From Candidatus Woesearchaeota archaeon (GTDB taxonomy: Archaea; Nanoarchaeota; Nanoarchaeia; Woesearchaeales; GW2011-AR4), in NCBI GenBank assembly GCA_023259315.1, contig JAHFQL010000022.1, forward strand, positions 1-14,211: DNA of 14,211 nucleotides, read 5' to 3'. The notes under the pieces are model-generated. The model did no database searches. It was not told the origin of the DNA and was given only the letters and a program-made list of their open reading frames with translations. The translations under genes were made by a program, and so were the position numbers. This document shows, piece after piece, positions 1-7,257 of this stretch (position 1 is its first letter; each line of letters opens with the position of its first letter).

Positions 1-92
1 AAAAGAATATGAAGTCTTTGTTTTAATTTTCTATCTTTTTCTTTTTTATATTTTTGTTCTAATTCATTAACAGAAATTTCTTTTAATAACAT
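1..92 (-). CDS. Transposase N-terminus (IS630-like, HTH), partial at left edge
   Basis: The first 30 codons of a gene that runs off the left edge. The start is secure: ATG at 92-90 has a strong Shine-Dalgarno TGAGGTGA (complement of 98-105) five bases upstream, and an AT-only box ATATATAAAT near 127-136 sits at TATA distance. The peptide starts MLLKEISVNELEQKYKKEKD and continues RKLKQRLHIL. The R-x-x-x-R-L-x-x-L pattern just before a helix-turn-helix is typical of the N-terminus of IS630/Tc1-type transposases and related HTH proteins. Only the pre-HTH helix is visible, so the family call is an inference. A cut-off plus-strand gene tail immediately to the right fits an insertion at this point. 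Confidence 0.5.
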   Translation of the reverse strand, partial: MLLKEISVNELEQKYKKEKDRKLKQRLHIL

Positions 93-120
93 TAATATCA
101 CCTCAAGAAATTCTATGTAA

Positions 121-264
121 CAACTTATATATAAATTTTGCTCAATTTTTTATGTCTTATATTATAGTTGTAATTCACGTCCTGGATTTATAGATCTGGG
201 ATATGTTAGAATCGAAACAACAGATGGCAGTCATCTAGTTTATGAAAGTGGTCAAAGAAATTAA
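121..264 (+). pseudogene. C-terminal fragment of an unidentified protein, truncated upstream
   Basis: A plus-strand frame is open from 121 to the TAA at 262-264 and has no start codon with a ribosome site. From about 169 it reads CNSRPGFIDLGYVRIETTD, then GSHLVYESGQRN. This looks like genuine protein: a mixed, charged composition with a Cys-x-x-Arg-Pro-Gly turn and beta-like segments. The upstream part (QLIYKFCSIFYVLYYS) is AT-driven and probably belongs to the neighbouring insertion sequence end. I read it as the tail of a gene interrupted by the IS630-like element. The parent family was not recognised. Confidence 0.35.
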
Positions 265-268
265 ATAA

Positions 269-1615
269 TTATTTTTTCATCAATTCCAAAACTTCTTTCC
301 TTTTCTCTTTCATCAATTCCTCAGAATCAGCTTCCAAATTCAATCTCAGTAAAGGCTCTGTGTTGCTCGGCCGCACATTGAACCACCAATCATCAAATTC
401 AATTGTGATGCCATCCATCTTTGATATTTTTTTTGGGTTTTGGTTTTTATATATTTCTTTAATCTCATTTAATTTTGCATTTTTATCCTTGGCTTCTATG
501 CTTGTCTCTTCCAATGTGTGATATTTCTTGAATTCATCGAGCAATTCTGATAATTTTTTGTTTTCCCTGGAAACAATCTCTGAAACAATCAAGCTGGTTA
601 TTATACCGGAATCTGCCCTATAATTATTCCGATAATAGTAATGCGCCGAATGCTCGCACGCAAACAATGCTTTTGTTTTTCTCATTGTGTCCTTGATGAA
701 GGAATGCCCTACTCTTTCAATTATCGCAGTTCCATTGTATTTTTTTATTGTTTCAGAAACAATTTTGCTGCACACTACATTATGGATTATTTTTTCACCT
801 TTTTTATTTTTCAAAATATTTTTTATAATCAGTGCGGAAACCAATGAACTGTTTATGACATTGCCGTTTTCATCTACAAAGAAAATCCTGTCAGCGTCGC
901 CGTCAAAAGCCATTCCAAAATCACAATTTTTTCTCTTAACGATTTTTTGCAGTTCACCAAGGTTCTCGTATTTTGACGGGTCTGCCAGATGGTTTGGAAA
1001 GTTCCCATCCAGCTTGAAATAAATTGGTACAATTTTTACCGGAAGATTTTTGTAAACCAACGGAATTATTTTTCCTGCCATCCCGTTGCCGGCATCAACC
1101 GAAACTTTTAATTTTTTCAATTTATTCGCATCTATAAATTTGTGGACGTGATTTACATAGTTTTTTAGAATATTTTTTTTGATTATTTTTCCTTTCCTTT
1201 TTATTTTTGTCTTGTTGTAATCTTCTTTTTCAATAATTCCCTTTATTTTTTGCAGGCCGGTGTCCTCATTGATCGGAATTGCATTCTCCCTTGACAGCTT
1301 CAATCCATTGTATTGCTTTGGATTGTGGGAGGCAGTGAACATAACTGCTGGCTTATTCAAAAAGCCAGAAGCAAAATATGTCGCGTCTGTGCAGACTTGC
1401 CCTATAAAGACGGCATTAACTCCTTGTTCTGTTATGCCCCTCATCAAAGACTTGCTTAATTTCGGAGAAGAAATTCTCATGTCTGTTCCGACAATTATAT
1501 CTTTTGATTTCAGAAAATAACCAAGTGCCCGTCCAATTTTATAGACTACATCTTCAGTAAGGGTTTGATTATAAATGCCCCTTATGTCATAAGCTTTGAA
1601 GATTTCATTTAGCAT
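269..1615 (-). CDS. Phosphomannomutase/phosphoglucomutase (alpha-D-phosphohexomutase family)
   Basis: Interconverts hexose-6-phosphate and hexose-1-phosphate (mannose or glucose), feeding NDP-sugar synthesis in the cytosol. At 448 residues it is full length and has all four signature loops: phosphoserine loop TASHNP (94-99, Ser96), Mg-binding DGDADR (238-243), sugar-specificity loop EHSAH (321-325) and phosphate-binding RPSNTEP (415-421). The loop followed by YYYRNNYRADSG matches the bifunctional PMM/PGM group rather than phosphoglucosamine mutase (GEGNGG). The ATG at 1615 has no clear Shine-Dalgarno. A TATA-like TAATATATAAAT (1644-1655) lies about 35 nt upstream, so the leader would be very short. 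The next gene upstream on the same strand is a nucleotidyltransferase that could use the sugar-1-phosphate product. Which hexose is preferred cannot be decided from sequence. Confidence 0.93.
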   Translation of the reverse strand: MLNEIFKAYDIRGIYNQTLTEDVVYKIGRALGYFLKSKDIIVGTDMRISSPKLSKSLMRGITEQGVNAVFIGQVCTDATYFASGFLNKPAVMFTASHNPKQYNGLKLSRENAIPINEDTGLQKIKGIIEKEDYNKTKIKRKGKIIKKNILKNYVNHVHKFIDANKLKKLKVSVDAGNGMAGKIIPLVYKNLPVKIVPIYFKLDGNFPNHLADPSKYENLGELQKIVKRKNCDFGMAFDGDADRIFFVDENGNVINSSLVSALIIKNILKNKKGEKIIHNVVCSKIVSETIKKYNGTAIIERVGHSFIKDTMRKTKALFACEHSAHYYYRNNYRADSGIITSLIVSEIVSRENKKLSELLDEFKKYHTLEETSIEAKDKNAKLNEIKEIYKNQNPKKISKMDGITIEFDDWWFNVRPSNTEPLLRLNLEADSEELMKEKRKEVLELMKK

Positions 1616-1643
1616 GATTTAATCAAAATTATTTCTTATTTTC

Positions 1644-1655
1644 TAATATATAAAT
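1644..1655 (-). promoter_or_regulatory. TATA box of the phosphomannomutase gene
   Basis: The AT-only TATA-like sequence TAATATATAAAT is centred about 35 nt before the ATG at 1615. With the usual archaeal TATA-to-start distance of about 26 nt, the leader would be under 10 nt, which agrees with the missing Shine-Dalgarno. It lies in the 84-nt gap to the nucleotidyltransferase gene, so the mutase can be transcribed on its own. Confidence 0.45.
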
Positions 1656-1699
1656 GTTTGTGGGTATAATTTATTGAAAAAATTAGTCCCGCATAATTT

Positions 1700-2557
1700 T
1701 TACTCCATCTCAATGTCTTCTTCAATTGTGGCAATTCCTTCCCATTTCTTCTCAGCCAATTTATACCTTTCAATTGTTCCTATGTCAAACCACTGTCCTG
1801 CAAACGGGAATCCCCTCAATCTGTTCATCTTTGCAAGCTTTGGGAAAACATCTTTCTCGAGCATTGAAAAGCCATCAGGAACCATATCTATAATTTCCGG
1901 CTCTAAAATATAGAAACCAGCATTTATCAGATTAGAAGGCGGATGCAAGGGTTTTTCCACAAATTCTATTATTCTAGAGCCATCTAGCCTTGCCACTCCA
2001 TAATGAGATGGATCTTCAACCGTTGTCAAGGCTATTGTACCAAGCGCGCCTTTTCTCCTGTGCAGCCTGAACATCCTTGGTATGTTTATGCTTTTCAGCT
2101 CATCACCATTTGAAACAATGAAGCTTTCTTTGAAATATTTCTTGGCTAATTTCAATGGTCCTGCAGTACCTAATGGCTCATCTTCCTCAACATAAACAAT
2201 GTTCATGCCAAACCTGCTTCCATCCCCAAAATAGTCTTTTATTTTTTCTTTTAGGTAGCCAACACATAGAATGACATCTCGTATGCCATATTTCTTGAGC
2301 AAATCAAATATATGCTCTGTAACAGCTTTTCCCTGTACCTTAAGCAATGCTTTTGGTATCTTGTCCGTCAATGGCTTTAATCTCGTGCCCTTTCCTCCAA
2401 CTAAAAGCACGGCTTTGCTCGGTATATGCGTGCCAAGGGATTCTGCCAAAAGCAACTCTATTTCCTGCGACCTGTTTTTGATATTGATGCCATCTATTCT
2501 TTTGTCTATGTGGCTTATTAAATTCTTATCTAAAGTGATAGTGATTCGCTCTTTCAT
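1700..2557 (-). CDS. Ribbon-helix-helix domain fused to sugar-1-phosphate nucleotidyltransferase
   Basis: Two domains. Residues 1-42 (MKERITITLDKNLISHIDKR, then a helix with NRSQEIELLLAESLG) form a ribbon-helix-helix DNA-binding domain: a beta strand of alternating residues followed by two helices. Residues 47-275 are a nucleotidyltransferase of the ManC/RmlA/GalU type: nucleotide loop GGKGTRL (54-60), IPKALLKV (67-74), metal-binding Asp in NGDE (150-153), EKP (201-203), NAGFYI (212-217) and WFDIGT (256-261). It would join a sugar-1-phosphate and an NTP into an NDP-sugar plus pyrophosphate. There is no C-terminal left-handed beta-helix acyltransferase domain. The ATG at 2557 has GGGGGC just upstream and ATTTATAAAT at 2587-2596. 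The gene is divergent from glpX and followed by the sugar mutase. The sugar and base are unknown. The fused RHH suggests autoregulation (inference). Confidence 0.88.
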   Translation of the reverse strand: MKERITITLDKNLISHIDKRIDGINIKNRSQEIELLLAESLGTHIPSKAVLLVGGKGTRLKPLTDKIPKALLKVQGKAVTEHIFDLLKKYGIRDVILCVGYLKEKIKDYFGDGSRFGMNIVYVEEDEPLGTAGPLKLAKKYFKESFIVSNGDELKSINIPRMFRLHRRKGALGTIALTTVEDPSHYGVARLDGSRIIEFVEKPLHPPSNLINAGFYILEPEIIDMVPDGFSMLEKDVFPKLAKMNRLRGFPFAGQWFDIGTIERYKLAEKKWEGIATIEEDIEME

Positions 2558-2586
2558 CTGCCCCCAATATTATTTTATATTATTCT

Positions 2587-2596
2587 ATTTATAAAT
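2587..2596 (-). promoter_or_regulatory. TATA box of the RHH-nucleotidyltransferase gene
   Basis: ATTTATAAAT, itself palindromic, is centred about 34 nt before the ATG at 2557 and predicts a leader of about 8 nt. It is the minus-strand half of a compact divergent promoter region shared with glpX. Confidence 0.45.
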
Positions 2597-2610
2597 CTTT
2601 TGCTTTTTAT

Positions 2611-2626
2611 ATGATAAAGTATGATA
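2611..2626. promoter_or_regulatory. Candidate operator: two ATGATA repeats in 10-bp phase
   Basis: ATGATA occurs at 2611 and again at 2621, exactly one helical turn apart, between the two divergent TATA boxes. Ribbon-helix-helix repressors commonly bind short motifs repeated at about one-turn spacing, and one of the two flanking genes encodes an RHH domain. The match is AT-rich and short, so it could be chance. It is a hypothesis, not a demonstrated site. Confidence 0.22.
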
Positions 2627-2630
2627 TACA

Positions 2631-2645
2631 GAAAAGTTTAAATAA
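2631..2645 (+). promoter_or_regulatory. BRE/TATA promoter of the glpX operon
   Basis: GAAAAG followed by TTTAAATAA is a textbook archaeal purine-rich BRE plus box A. Its centre is about 66 nt before the glpX ATG at 2707, so transcription should start near 2667 and leave a leader of about 40 nt. That leader carries the Shine-Dalgarno-like GAGTGAT at 2695-2701. Confidence 0.6.
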
Positions 2646-2706
2646 TGGCACATTAAACTTTGATTTTTGTGGTTTGGAGTATTGTTTTCAGTTTTGAGTG
2701 ATTGAA

Positions 2707-3663
2707 ATGGACAGAAATTTAGCGTTGGATTTTGTAAGGGCTACAGAAGCTGCAGCCATAAGCTCTTCTTTCTGGGTAGGCAAGGGCGACGAAAAGCAGG
2801 CAGACCATGCTGCAGTTGAAGCCATGAGAAAAGCCTTTAGTATTATCGATATGGAAGGCACCATTGTCATTGGAGAGGGCGAAAGGGACGAGGCTCCAAT
2901 GCTATACATCGGCGAGAAAGTGGGCTCTGGAAAAGGCATGAAGCTTGACATAGCTGTGGACCCTCTTGAAGGTACGACCATAACTGCAAGAGGTAACGCA
3001 AATGCAATGTCTGTTTTCGCAGCAGCTCCTGCCGGTTGTTTGTTGAATGCCCCGGATACTTACATGGACAAAATTGCAGTAGGCCCAAAATGTGTTGGCG
3101 CAATTGATTTAGACGCCTCTGTAGAAGAGAATCTTGCTGCTGTTGCAGGAAAATTAGACAAAGATATAAGGGAAGTTACTGTAATAATTCTGGACAGGGA
3201 CAGGCATAAAGAATTGATAGAACAAGTCAGAAAATGCGGGTGCAGAATCAGATTGATTAGGGACGGAGATATAGCCGGGGCGCTAGCACCTGCATTGCGA
3301 GAATCAGGAGTTGATATTTTGATGGGCGTTGGAGGAGCTCCCGAGGGTGTTGTGGCGTCTGTTGCGCTGAAATGCCTTGGAGGGGAAATACAGGGTCGGC
3401 TAAAGTTTAGAAATGACGATGAGAGAAAGCGCGCACAAAAAATGGGAATTAAGGATTTGAACCAAAAATTCATGATGAATGATTTAGTAAAGAGCGATGA
3501 AGCAATGTTTTCTGCCACTGGAGTCACTGACGGCACAATTCTAAAAGGTGTAAGGTTTACAAGCCATGGCGCAATAACTCATTCCATTGTGATGCGGGCT
3601 AAAACAAAAACAGTGAGGTTTATAGAAGCGCATCATAAATTTGAACATTTTCCAGATTATTGA
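2707..3663 (+). CDS. glpX: Fructose-1,6-bisphosphatase class II
   Basis: Hydrolyses fructose-1,6-bisphosphate to fructose-6-phosphate, the committed step of gluconeogenesis. The 318 residues contain every GlpX landmark. When ATG 2707 is taken as the start, the metal/phosphate ligands fall at Asp33, Glu57, Asp85, Glu88 and Glu213, the numbering known for E. coli GlpX. That supports this start over the in-frame GTG at 2698. GAGTGAT at 2695-2701 is the likely ribosome site. Motifs seen: GEGERDEAP (56-64), AVDPLEGTT (83-91), GGAPEGVVAS (209-218). It is first in an operon with aldolase and GAPDH, 30 nt before the next gene. Many archaea use the bifunctional FBP aldolase/phosphatase instead, so a bacterial-type GlpX here suggests acquisition from bacteria (inference). 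Confidence 0.96.
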   Translation: MDRNLALDFVRATEAAAISSSFWVGKGDEKQADHAAVEAMRKAFSIIDMEGTIVIGEGERDEAPMLYIGEKVGSGKGMKLDIAVDPLEGTTITARGNANAMSVFAAAPAGCLLNAPDTYMDKIAVGPKCVGAIDLDASVEENLAAVAGKLDKDIREVTVIILDRDRHKELIEQVRKCGCRIRLIRDGDIAGALAPALRESGVDILMGVGGAPEGVVASVALKCLGGEIQGRLKFRNDDERKRAQKMGIKDLNQKFMMNDLVKSDEAMFSATGVTDGTILKGVRFTSHGAITHSIVMRAKTKTVRFIEAHHKFEHFPDY

Positions 3664-3693
3664 GAAAAATAAATAAAATAATGGTGACTTAAA

Positions 3694-4710
3694 ATGAGCA
3701 ATCAGATTAAGCAAACAATAAAGGATCTTGTTGTTGTCGGAAAAGGAATATTAGCAGCTGATGAAAGCGTTAAGACTGCAACCAAAAGGCTGGCAAGCAT
3801 AAATGTTGAATCAACTCCGGAAACAAGAAGGCAGTACAGAAATCTCATACTCAATGCTCCCGGGATGGAGAAATATATTTCTGGAGTTATCCTATTTGAG
3901 GAAACATTACATCAAAAGTCTGATAATAGTATTCTTTTCCCAGAATTGTTGACAAAAAATGGAATTGTTCCTGGAATAAAGGTTGATGATGGATTGGCTG
4001 ATGTTGAAAATTCTCTAGGCGAGCAATATACAAAAGGTTTGGATACACTAGGCAATCGCTTGGAAGAATACAAAAAATCAAAACCTAGATTTGCAAAATG
4101 GCGCGCAGTTTATTCTGTATCAAAAAATACGCCAAGTGACTTGATTATAAAAAGAAATGCTGAAGACCTGGCGAAATATGCAAAAATTTGCCAGCAGCAC
4201 GACCTTGTTCCGATTGTCGAGCCGGAAGTTTTGATTGACGGGATTCATTCAATTGAAATCTGTTATAAAGTGACTGACAAAGTGCTCAGGGCAGTTTTTA
4301 ATGCTTTGAAAAAAGAAAATGTTATGCTAGAGTATACAATCCTAAAGCCAAGCATGGTGATTTCAGGAAAGCAAGCCGAGCACAGGGCAAATGTTGATGA
4401 AGTTGCAAGGCAAACAATAAAATGCCTAAAAGCCAATGTACCAGCAGAACTTCCGAGCATAAATTTCCTATCGGGTGGACAAACTCCTCAGGAAGCGACT
4501 GCCCATTTAAACAGAATGCACACTTTGGGTGATAAGCTTCCTTGGTATCTAAGCTTTTCTTATGCAAGGGCATTGCAGGATCATGCATTAAAGGCATGGC
4601 AGGGCAAACCGGAAAATGTCGAAGCCGGGCAAAAAGCTTTCTTGAAGCGTGCAAGATTAAATAGCTTGGCAACAAAAGGACTTTATTCTGAAGACATGGA
4701 GAATGAGTGA
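3694..4710 (+). CDS. Class I fructose-bisphosphate aldolase, bacterial/eukaryotic type
   Basis: Condenses dihydroxyacetone phosphate and glyceraldehyde-3-phosphate into fructose-1,6-bisphosphate, or runs in reverse. The 338 residues align with the animal-type class I aldolase, not with the archaeal DhnA type. Seen: GKGILAADES (16-25, Asp23), FAKWR (133-137, Lys135 matching rabbit Lys146), VEPEVL (175-180, Glu176/Glu178), Schiff-base Lys218 in ILKPSMV, SGGQ (260-263) and Arg292 in YARALQ. The C-terminus is shorter than in rabbit muscle aldolase and lacks its terminal catalytic Tyr. Shine-Dalgarno GGTGA at 3683-3687 sits six bases before the ATG. It lies between glpX and GAPDH, two bases from the GAPDH ATG, so the three are co-transcribed. 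Presence in an archaeon-like genome suggests horizontal transfer. Confidence 0.95.
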   Translation: MSNQIKQTIKDLVVVGKGILAADESVKTATKRLASINVESTPETRRQYRNLILNAPGMEKYISGVILFEETLHQKSDNSILFPELLTKNGIVPGIKVDDGLADVENSLGEQYTKGLDTLGNRLEEYKKSKPRFAKWRAVYSVSKNTPSDLIIKRNAEDLAKYAKICQQHDLVPIVEPEVLIDGIHSIEICYKVTDKVLRAVFNALKKENVMLEYTILKPSMVISGKQAEHRANVDEVARQTIKCLKANVPAELPSINFLSGGQTPQEATAHLNRMHTLGDKLPWYLSFSYARALQDHALKAWQGKPENVEAGQKAFLKRARLNSLATKGLYSEDMENE

Positions 4711-4712
4711 AT

Positions 4713-5729
4713 ATGGCAATCAAAGTCGCTGTTAACGGATATGGAACAATCGGCAAGAGAGTTGCAGATGCAGTCGCAGCCCAAAAAGACATGAAATTAA
4801 TTGGTGTTACATCCCACTCTTATAGCTTTAACACAGAGGTTGCAAAGCAAAAAGGCTACAAGATTTTTACAGTTAGTGAAGACAATGACTTAAAATCCAA
4901 CGGAATAAAGCCGGACGGCACAATTCAAAATTTGCTTGAGGAAGTTGACATTATTGTCGATGCCACTCCTAGAAAAATTGGCAAGGAAAATCTTGAAAAA
5001 AATTACAAGCCAAAAAAAATAAAAGCTGTTTTTCAAGGCGGGGAAAAACATGATCTAGCTGGAACATCCTTTGTTGCCCAGTGCAACTATAATGAAGCGC
5101 TCAACAAGGATTATGTAAGGGTTGTAAGCTGCAACACAACCGGATTGTGCAGGACCATTCATGCTGTCAGCCAAAAGTACGGAATAGGAAGTGTTCATGC
5201 CACAATGATAAGGAGGGGTGCAGACCCTTGGGATATTTATCACGGCCCCATAAATGCGATAGTCCCTGTTCTGGAAATGCCGAGCCACCATGGCCCAGAC
5301 GTGCAGAGCGTGCTTCATGATGTTGAAATTTTTACTACAGCACTAAGCGTTCCATCAACCTTGATGCACCTTCACACAGTCACTATTGATTTAAAGAAAA
5401 AAATAAATGTTGAGGATATTATAGAATTGTTCAAGAACTCTACAAGGATAAGAATCGTTAGGAATGCAGAGCACCTGCGTTCAACGGCAGAGATAATGGA
5501 ATTCGCAAGGGACATCGGAAGGTTAAGGGGAGACATGCCTGAAATCTGCGTGTGGAAGGAAGCGATAGGGGTAACATCAAACAATTACAACAAGCTTCTT
5601 TACATGCAGGCAGTTCATCAGGAATCCGATGTTATTCCGGAAAACATTGACTGCATCCGCGCGATGATGGGATTCAAGGACGCGCAAAAATCAATAGAGA
5701 TGACAAACAAAACATTTAAGATAAAATAA
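4713..5729 (+). CDS. gap: Type II (archaeal) glyceraldehyde-3-phosphate dehydrogenase
   Basis: Interconverts glyceraldehyde-3-phosphate and 1,3-bisphosphoglycerate with NAD(P). It is the archaeal type II family: Rossmann start MAIKVAVNGYGTIGKRVADA, nucleophile Cys140 in SCNTTGLCR (139-147), and SHHGPDV (191-197) with the probable general-base His. The 338-residue length is normal. ATG 4713 is preferred to the in-frame GTG 4707 because family proteins start at MA-x-KV. The aldolase stop codon at 4708-4710 lies two bases upstream, so translation is probably coupled. The phosphatase-aldolase-dehydrogenase order suggests the operon mainly supports gluconeogenesis or sugar building, in line with the sugar-nucleotide genes beside it. 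Confidence 0.96.
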   Translation: MAIKVAVNGYGTIGKRVADAVAAQKDMKLIGVTSHSYSFNTEVAKQKGYKIFTVSEDNDLKSNGIKPDGTIQNLLEEVDIIVDATPRKIGKENLEKNYKPKKIKAVFQGGEKHDLAGTSFVAQCNYNEALNKDYVRVVSCNTTGLCRTIHAVSQKYGIGSVHATMIRRGADPWDIYHGPINAIVPVLEMPSHHGPDVQSVLHDVEIFTTALSVPSTLMHLHTVTIDLKKKINVEDIIELFKNSTRIRIVRNAEHLRSTAEIMEFARDIGRLRGDMPEICVWKEAIGVTSNNYNKLLYMQAVHQESDVIPENIDCIRAMMGFKDAQKSIEMTNKTFKIK

Positions 5730-5800
5730 TTTATTCTGAATTCAATAAAAACAAAAAACATAATATTCAAATCATAAAACTTGTAAAATTTCATAATAAG

Positions 5801-5832
5801 AATTTAAATAAAAAATTAACAAATTTAAGGTG
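5801..5832 (+). promoter_or_regulatory. Promoter and ribosome site of alanine dehydrogenase
   Basis: Box A TTTAAATA at 5803-5810 follows a purine-rich AAG/AA stretch. A Shine-Dalgarno AAGGTG lies at 5827-5832, five bases before the ATG at 5838. The 108-nt gap after GAPDH and this box make ald a separate transcription unit. If the box is used, the start site would fall close to 5832, leaving almost no leader, so an upstream AT-rich box may be the real one. Confidence 0.4.
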
Positions 5833-5837
5833 TTGAC

Positions 5838-6950
5838 ATGAAAATTGGCGTGCCAAAAGAAATAAAGGATAAGGAAAATAGAGTAGCATTGACTCCGGAA
5901 GGTGCAAAACAATTAATTTCTTACAACCATGATGTTTTTGTAGAAGAAAATGCGGGAAGCGGAAGCGGCTTTGCAGATGGGGAATATGCTAAAAATGGAG
6001 CGAAAATTGTGCCAACATCAGGGGCATGGAATTGCGACATTGTTATAAAAGTGAAAGAGCCGCTTGAAGCAGAATATAAATTTTTGAGGGAAAACCAGAT
6101 TTTATTCACTTATTTGCATCTTGCAGGCGTTCCCAAATCCCTGACAGAAGCGTTGTTGAAAAGCAAGACCACATCAATTGCTTACGAGACAGTTGAAGAC
6201 TCTTACAGAAGACTGCCTTTGCTTGCGCCAATGAGTGCAGTTGCTGGGAACATGGCAACTCAAGTGGGAGCTTATTACCTTGCGAAATTCAATGATGGCA
6301 AGGGCGTCATGCTGGGCGAAGTCCTTGGAAATTTTTATGGAAAAATCATGATAATTGGAGACGGCGTTGTTGGCAGGCACGCAGCAAAAACAGCTTATGG
6401 CATGGGCGCGAATGTTTATTTGTTTGGCAGGCACGAGGAAAGAATGGATTTGTTGAGGGACGCAATCGGAAGAAGGTCCAACATAATGCTTTCGACTCCT
6501 GAAAATATTTACACACATATCAAAGACGCTGATTTAGTTGTAGGCGCAGTCTTGGTTGCAGGAGCAAAAGCCCCCCATGTTGTCACAGAAGAAATGGTGA
6601 AAACAATGCAGCCGGGCTCTGTTATCGTTGATGTTAGCATTGACCAAGGAGGCTGCATAGAAACGTCAAGGCCAACAAAACATTCTGACCCCATATTTGT
6701 CAAACATGGCGTAATTCATTACTGCGTCACAAACATGCCTGGCGCTTATCCTAGGACATCGACAATTGCCCTGACGAATGTGACACTGTCGTATTTGACT
6801 AAACTTGCAGATAAAGGATTAAATTCTATAAAAGATGATGCATGGTTTGCAAAAGGCGTCAACACGCACAAAGGATTCATAACATACAAGCCAGTTGCAG
6901 AAGGGCTGAATATGAATGATAAGTTTAGAGAATTGAAAGAATTGATGTAA
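5838..6950 (+). CDS. ald: Alanine dehydrogenase
   Basis: Reversible oxidative deamination of L-alanine to pyruvate and ammonia. At 370 residues it is the usual length, and it begins MKIGVPKEIKDKENRVALTP, the family signature. Visible active-site equivalents: Arg15, Lys73 (KVKEP), His94 (YLHLA) and Asp269 (SIDQGG). The nucleotide loop reads GDGVVGR (174-180), where GAGVVG or GGGVVG is usual. At the end of the second Rossmann strand, where NAD-specific Ald has Asp (IDLS or LDRN), this protein has Gly197-Arg198 (LFGRHEERM). That change favours or permits NADP(H) in related enzymes (inference). It is convergent with the 99-residue gene, only 7 nt between stops. Role: nitrogen assimilation or alanine fermentation, linked to pyruvate. 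Confidence 0.95.
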   Translation: MKIGVPKEIKDKENRVALTPEGAKQLISYNHDVFVEENAGSGSGFADGEYAKNGAKIVPTSGAWNCDIVIKVKEPLEAEYKFLRENQILFTYLHLAGVPKSLTEALLKSKTTSIAYETVEDSYRRLPLLAPMSAVAGNMATQVGAYYLAKFNDGKGVMLGEVLGNFYGKIMIIGDGVVGRHAAKTAYGMGANVYLFGRHEERMDLLRDAIGRRSNIMLSTPENIYTHIKDADLVVGAVLVAGAKAPHVVTEEMVKTMQPGSVIVDVSIDQGGCIETSRPTKHSDPIFVKHGVIHYCVTNMPGAYPRTSTIALTNVTLSYLTKLADKGLNSIKDDAWFAKGVNTHKGFITYKPVAEGLNMNDKFRELKELM

Positions 6951-6957
6951 TTAAACC

Positions 6958-7257
6958 TCATGCATATTTTCTTCTAGAAATGTTCTCTTCAACCCAAGAT
7001 GGAAACTCTCCTCCAAAAGTAGCTTGATAAAAATCATCCATAGGTTTGTATCGAGGATCGGATTTTAGTATTCGACCTTGCTCCCTCATTAAAGCCATAA
7101 GGTCCATTACCTGCCTTTCCCTCATATCAAGAGGATGCGGTAAAGTACTATCTTCCAAATATCTTTTTAGTAATTTTATCACACCTTCGACACTATGCAC
7201 ATCCCTTATAATATCATCCACGCTCAATCCATTTCTAACTAGGCCCCATAGTTTCAA
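6958..7257 (-). CDS. Unknown 99-residue protein, translationally coupled to MtaB
   Basis: Starts at a TTG (7257-7255) that overlaps the mtaB stop codon as TTGA. A strong Shine-Dalgarno GAGGGGAG lies just upstream inside the mtaB end, so reinitiation after mtaB is the likely mode of translation. The product is soluble, helix-rich and charged: a segment with DDIIRDVHSVEGVIKLLKRY, a middle helix RERQVMDLMALMREQGR, and a Trp/Phe-rich end (DDFYQATFGGEFPSWVEE). There is no signal peptide, membrane segment, Cys cluster or known motif. The family was not recognised. Tight coupling suggests a role with, or the same expression level as, the tRNA modification enzyme, but that is inference. Confidence 0.65.
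   Translation of the reverse strand: MKLWGLVRNGLSVDDIIRDVHSVEGVIKLLKRYLEDSTLPHPLDMRERQVMDLMALMREQGRILKSDPRYKPMDDFYQATFGGEFPSWVEENISRRKYA

Noticed and set aside
687..1022. 111-codon plus-strand frame inside the first phosphomannomutase gene
   Set aside because: It lies wholly over a gene with all catalytic loops on the opposite strand, has no ribosome site, and its product is low-complexity Phe/Ile-rich.
3060..3536. 158-codon minus-strand frame inside glpX
   Set aside because: Antisense to a perfectly conserved glpX; Ser/Pro-rich shadow composition, no start signals.
4322..4792. 156-codon minus-strand frame across the aldolase/GAPDH junction
   Set aside because: Antisense to two clearly functional genes; the peptide is rich in His, Cys and Leu as expected for a shadow frame.
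5730..5837. Possible small RNA or extra gene between GAPDH and alanine dehydrogenase
   Set aside because: Only AT-rich sequence with promoter-like boxes; no stem or frame of note.
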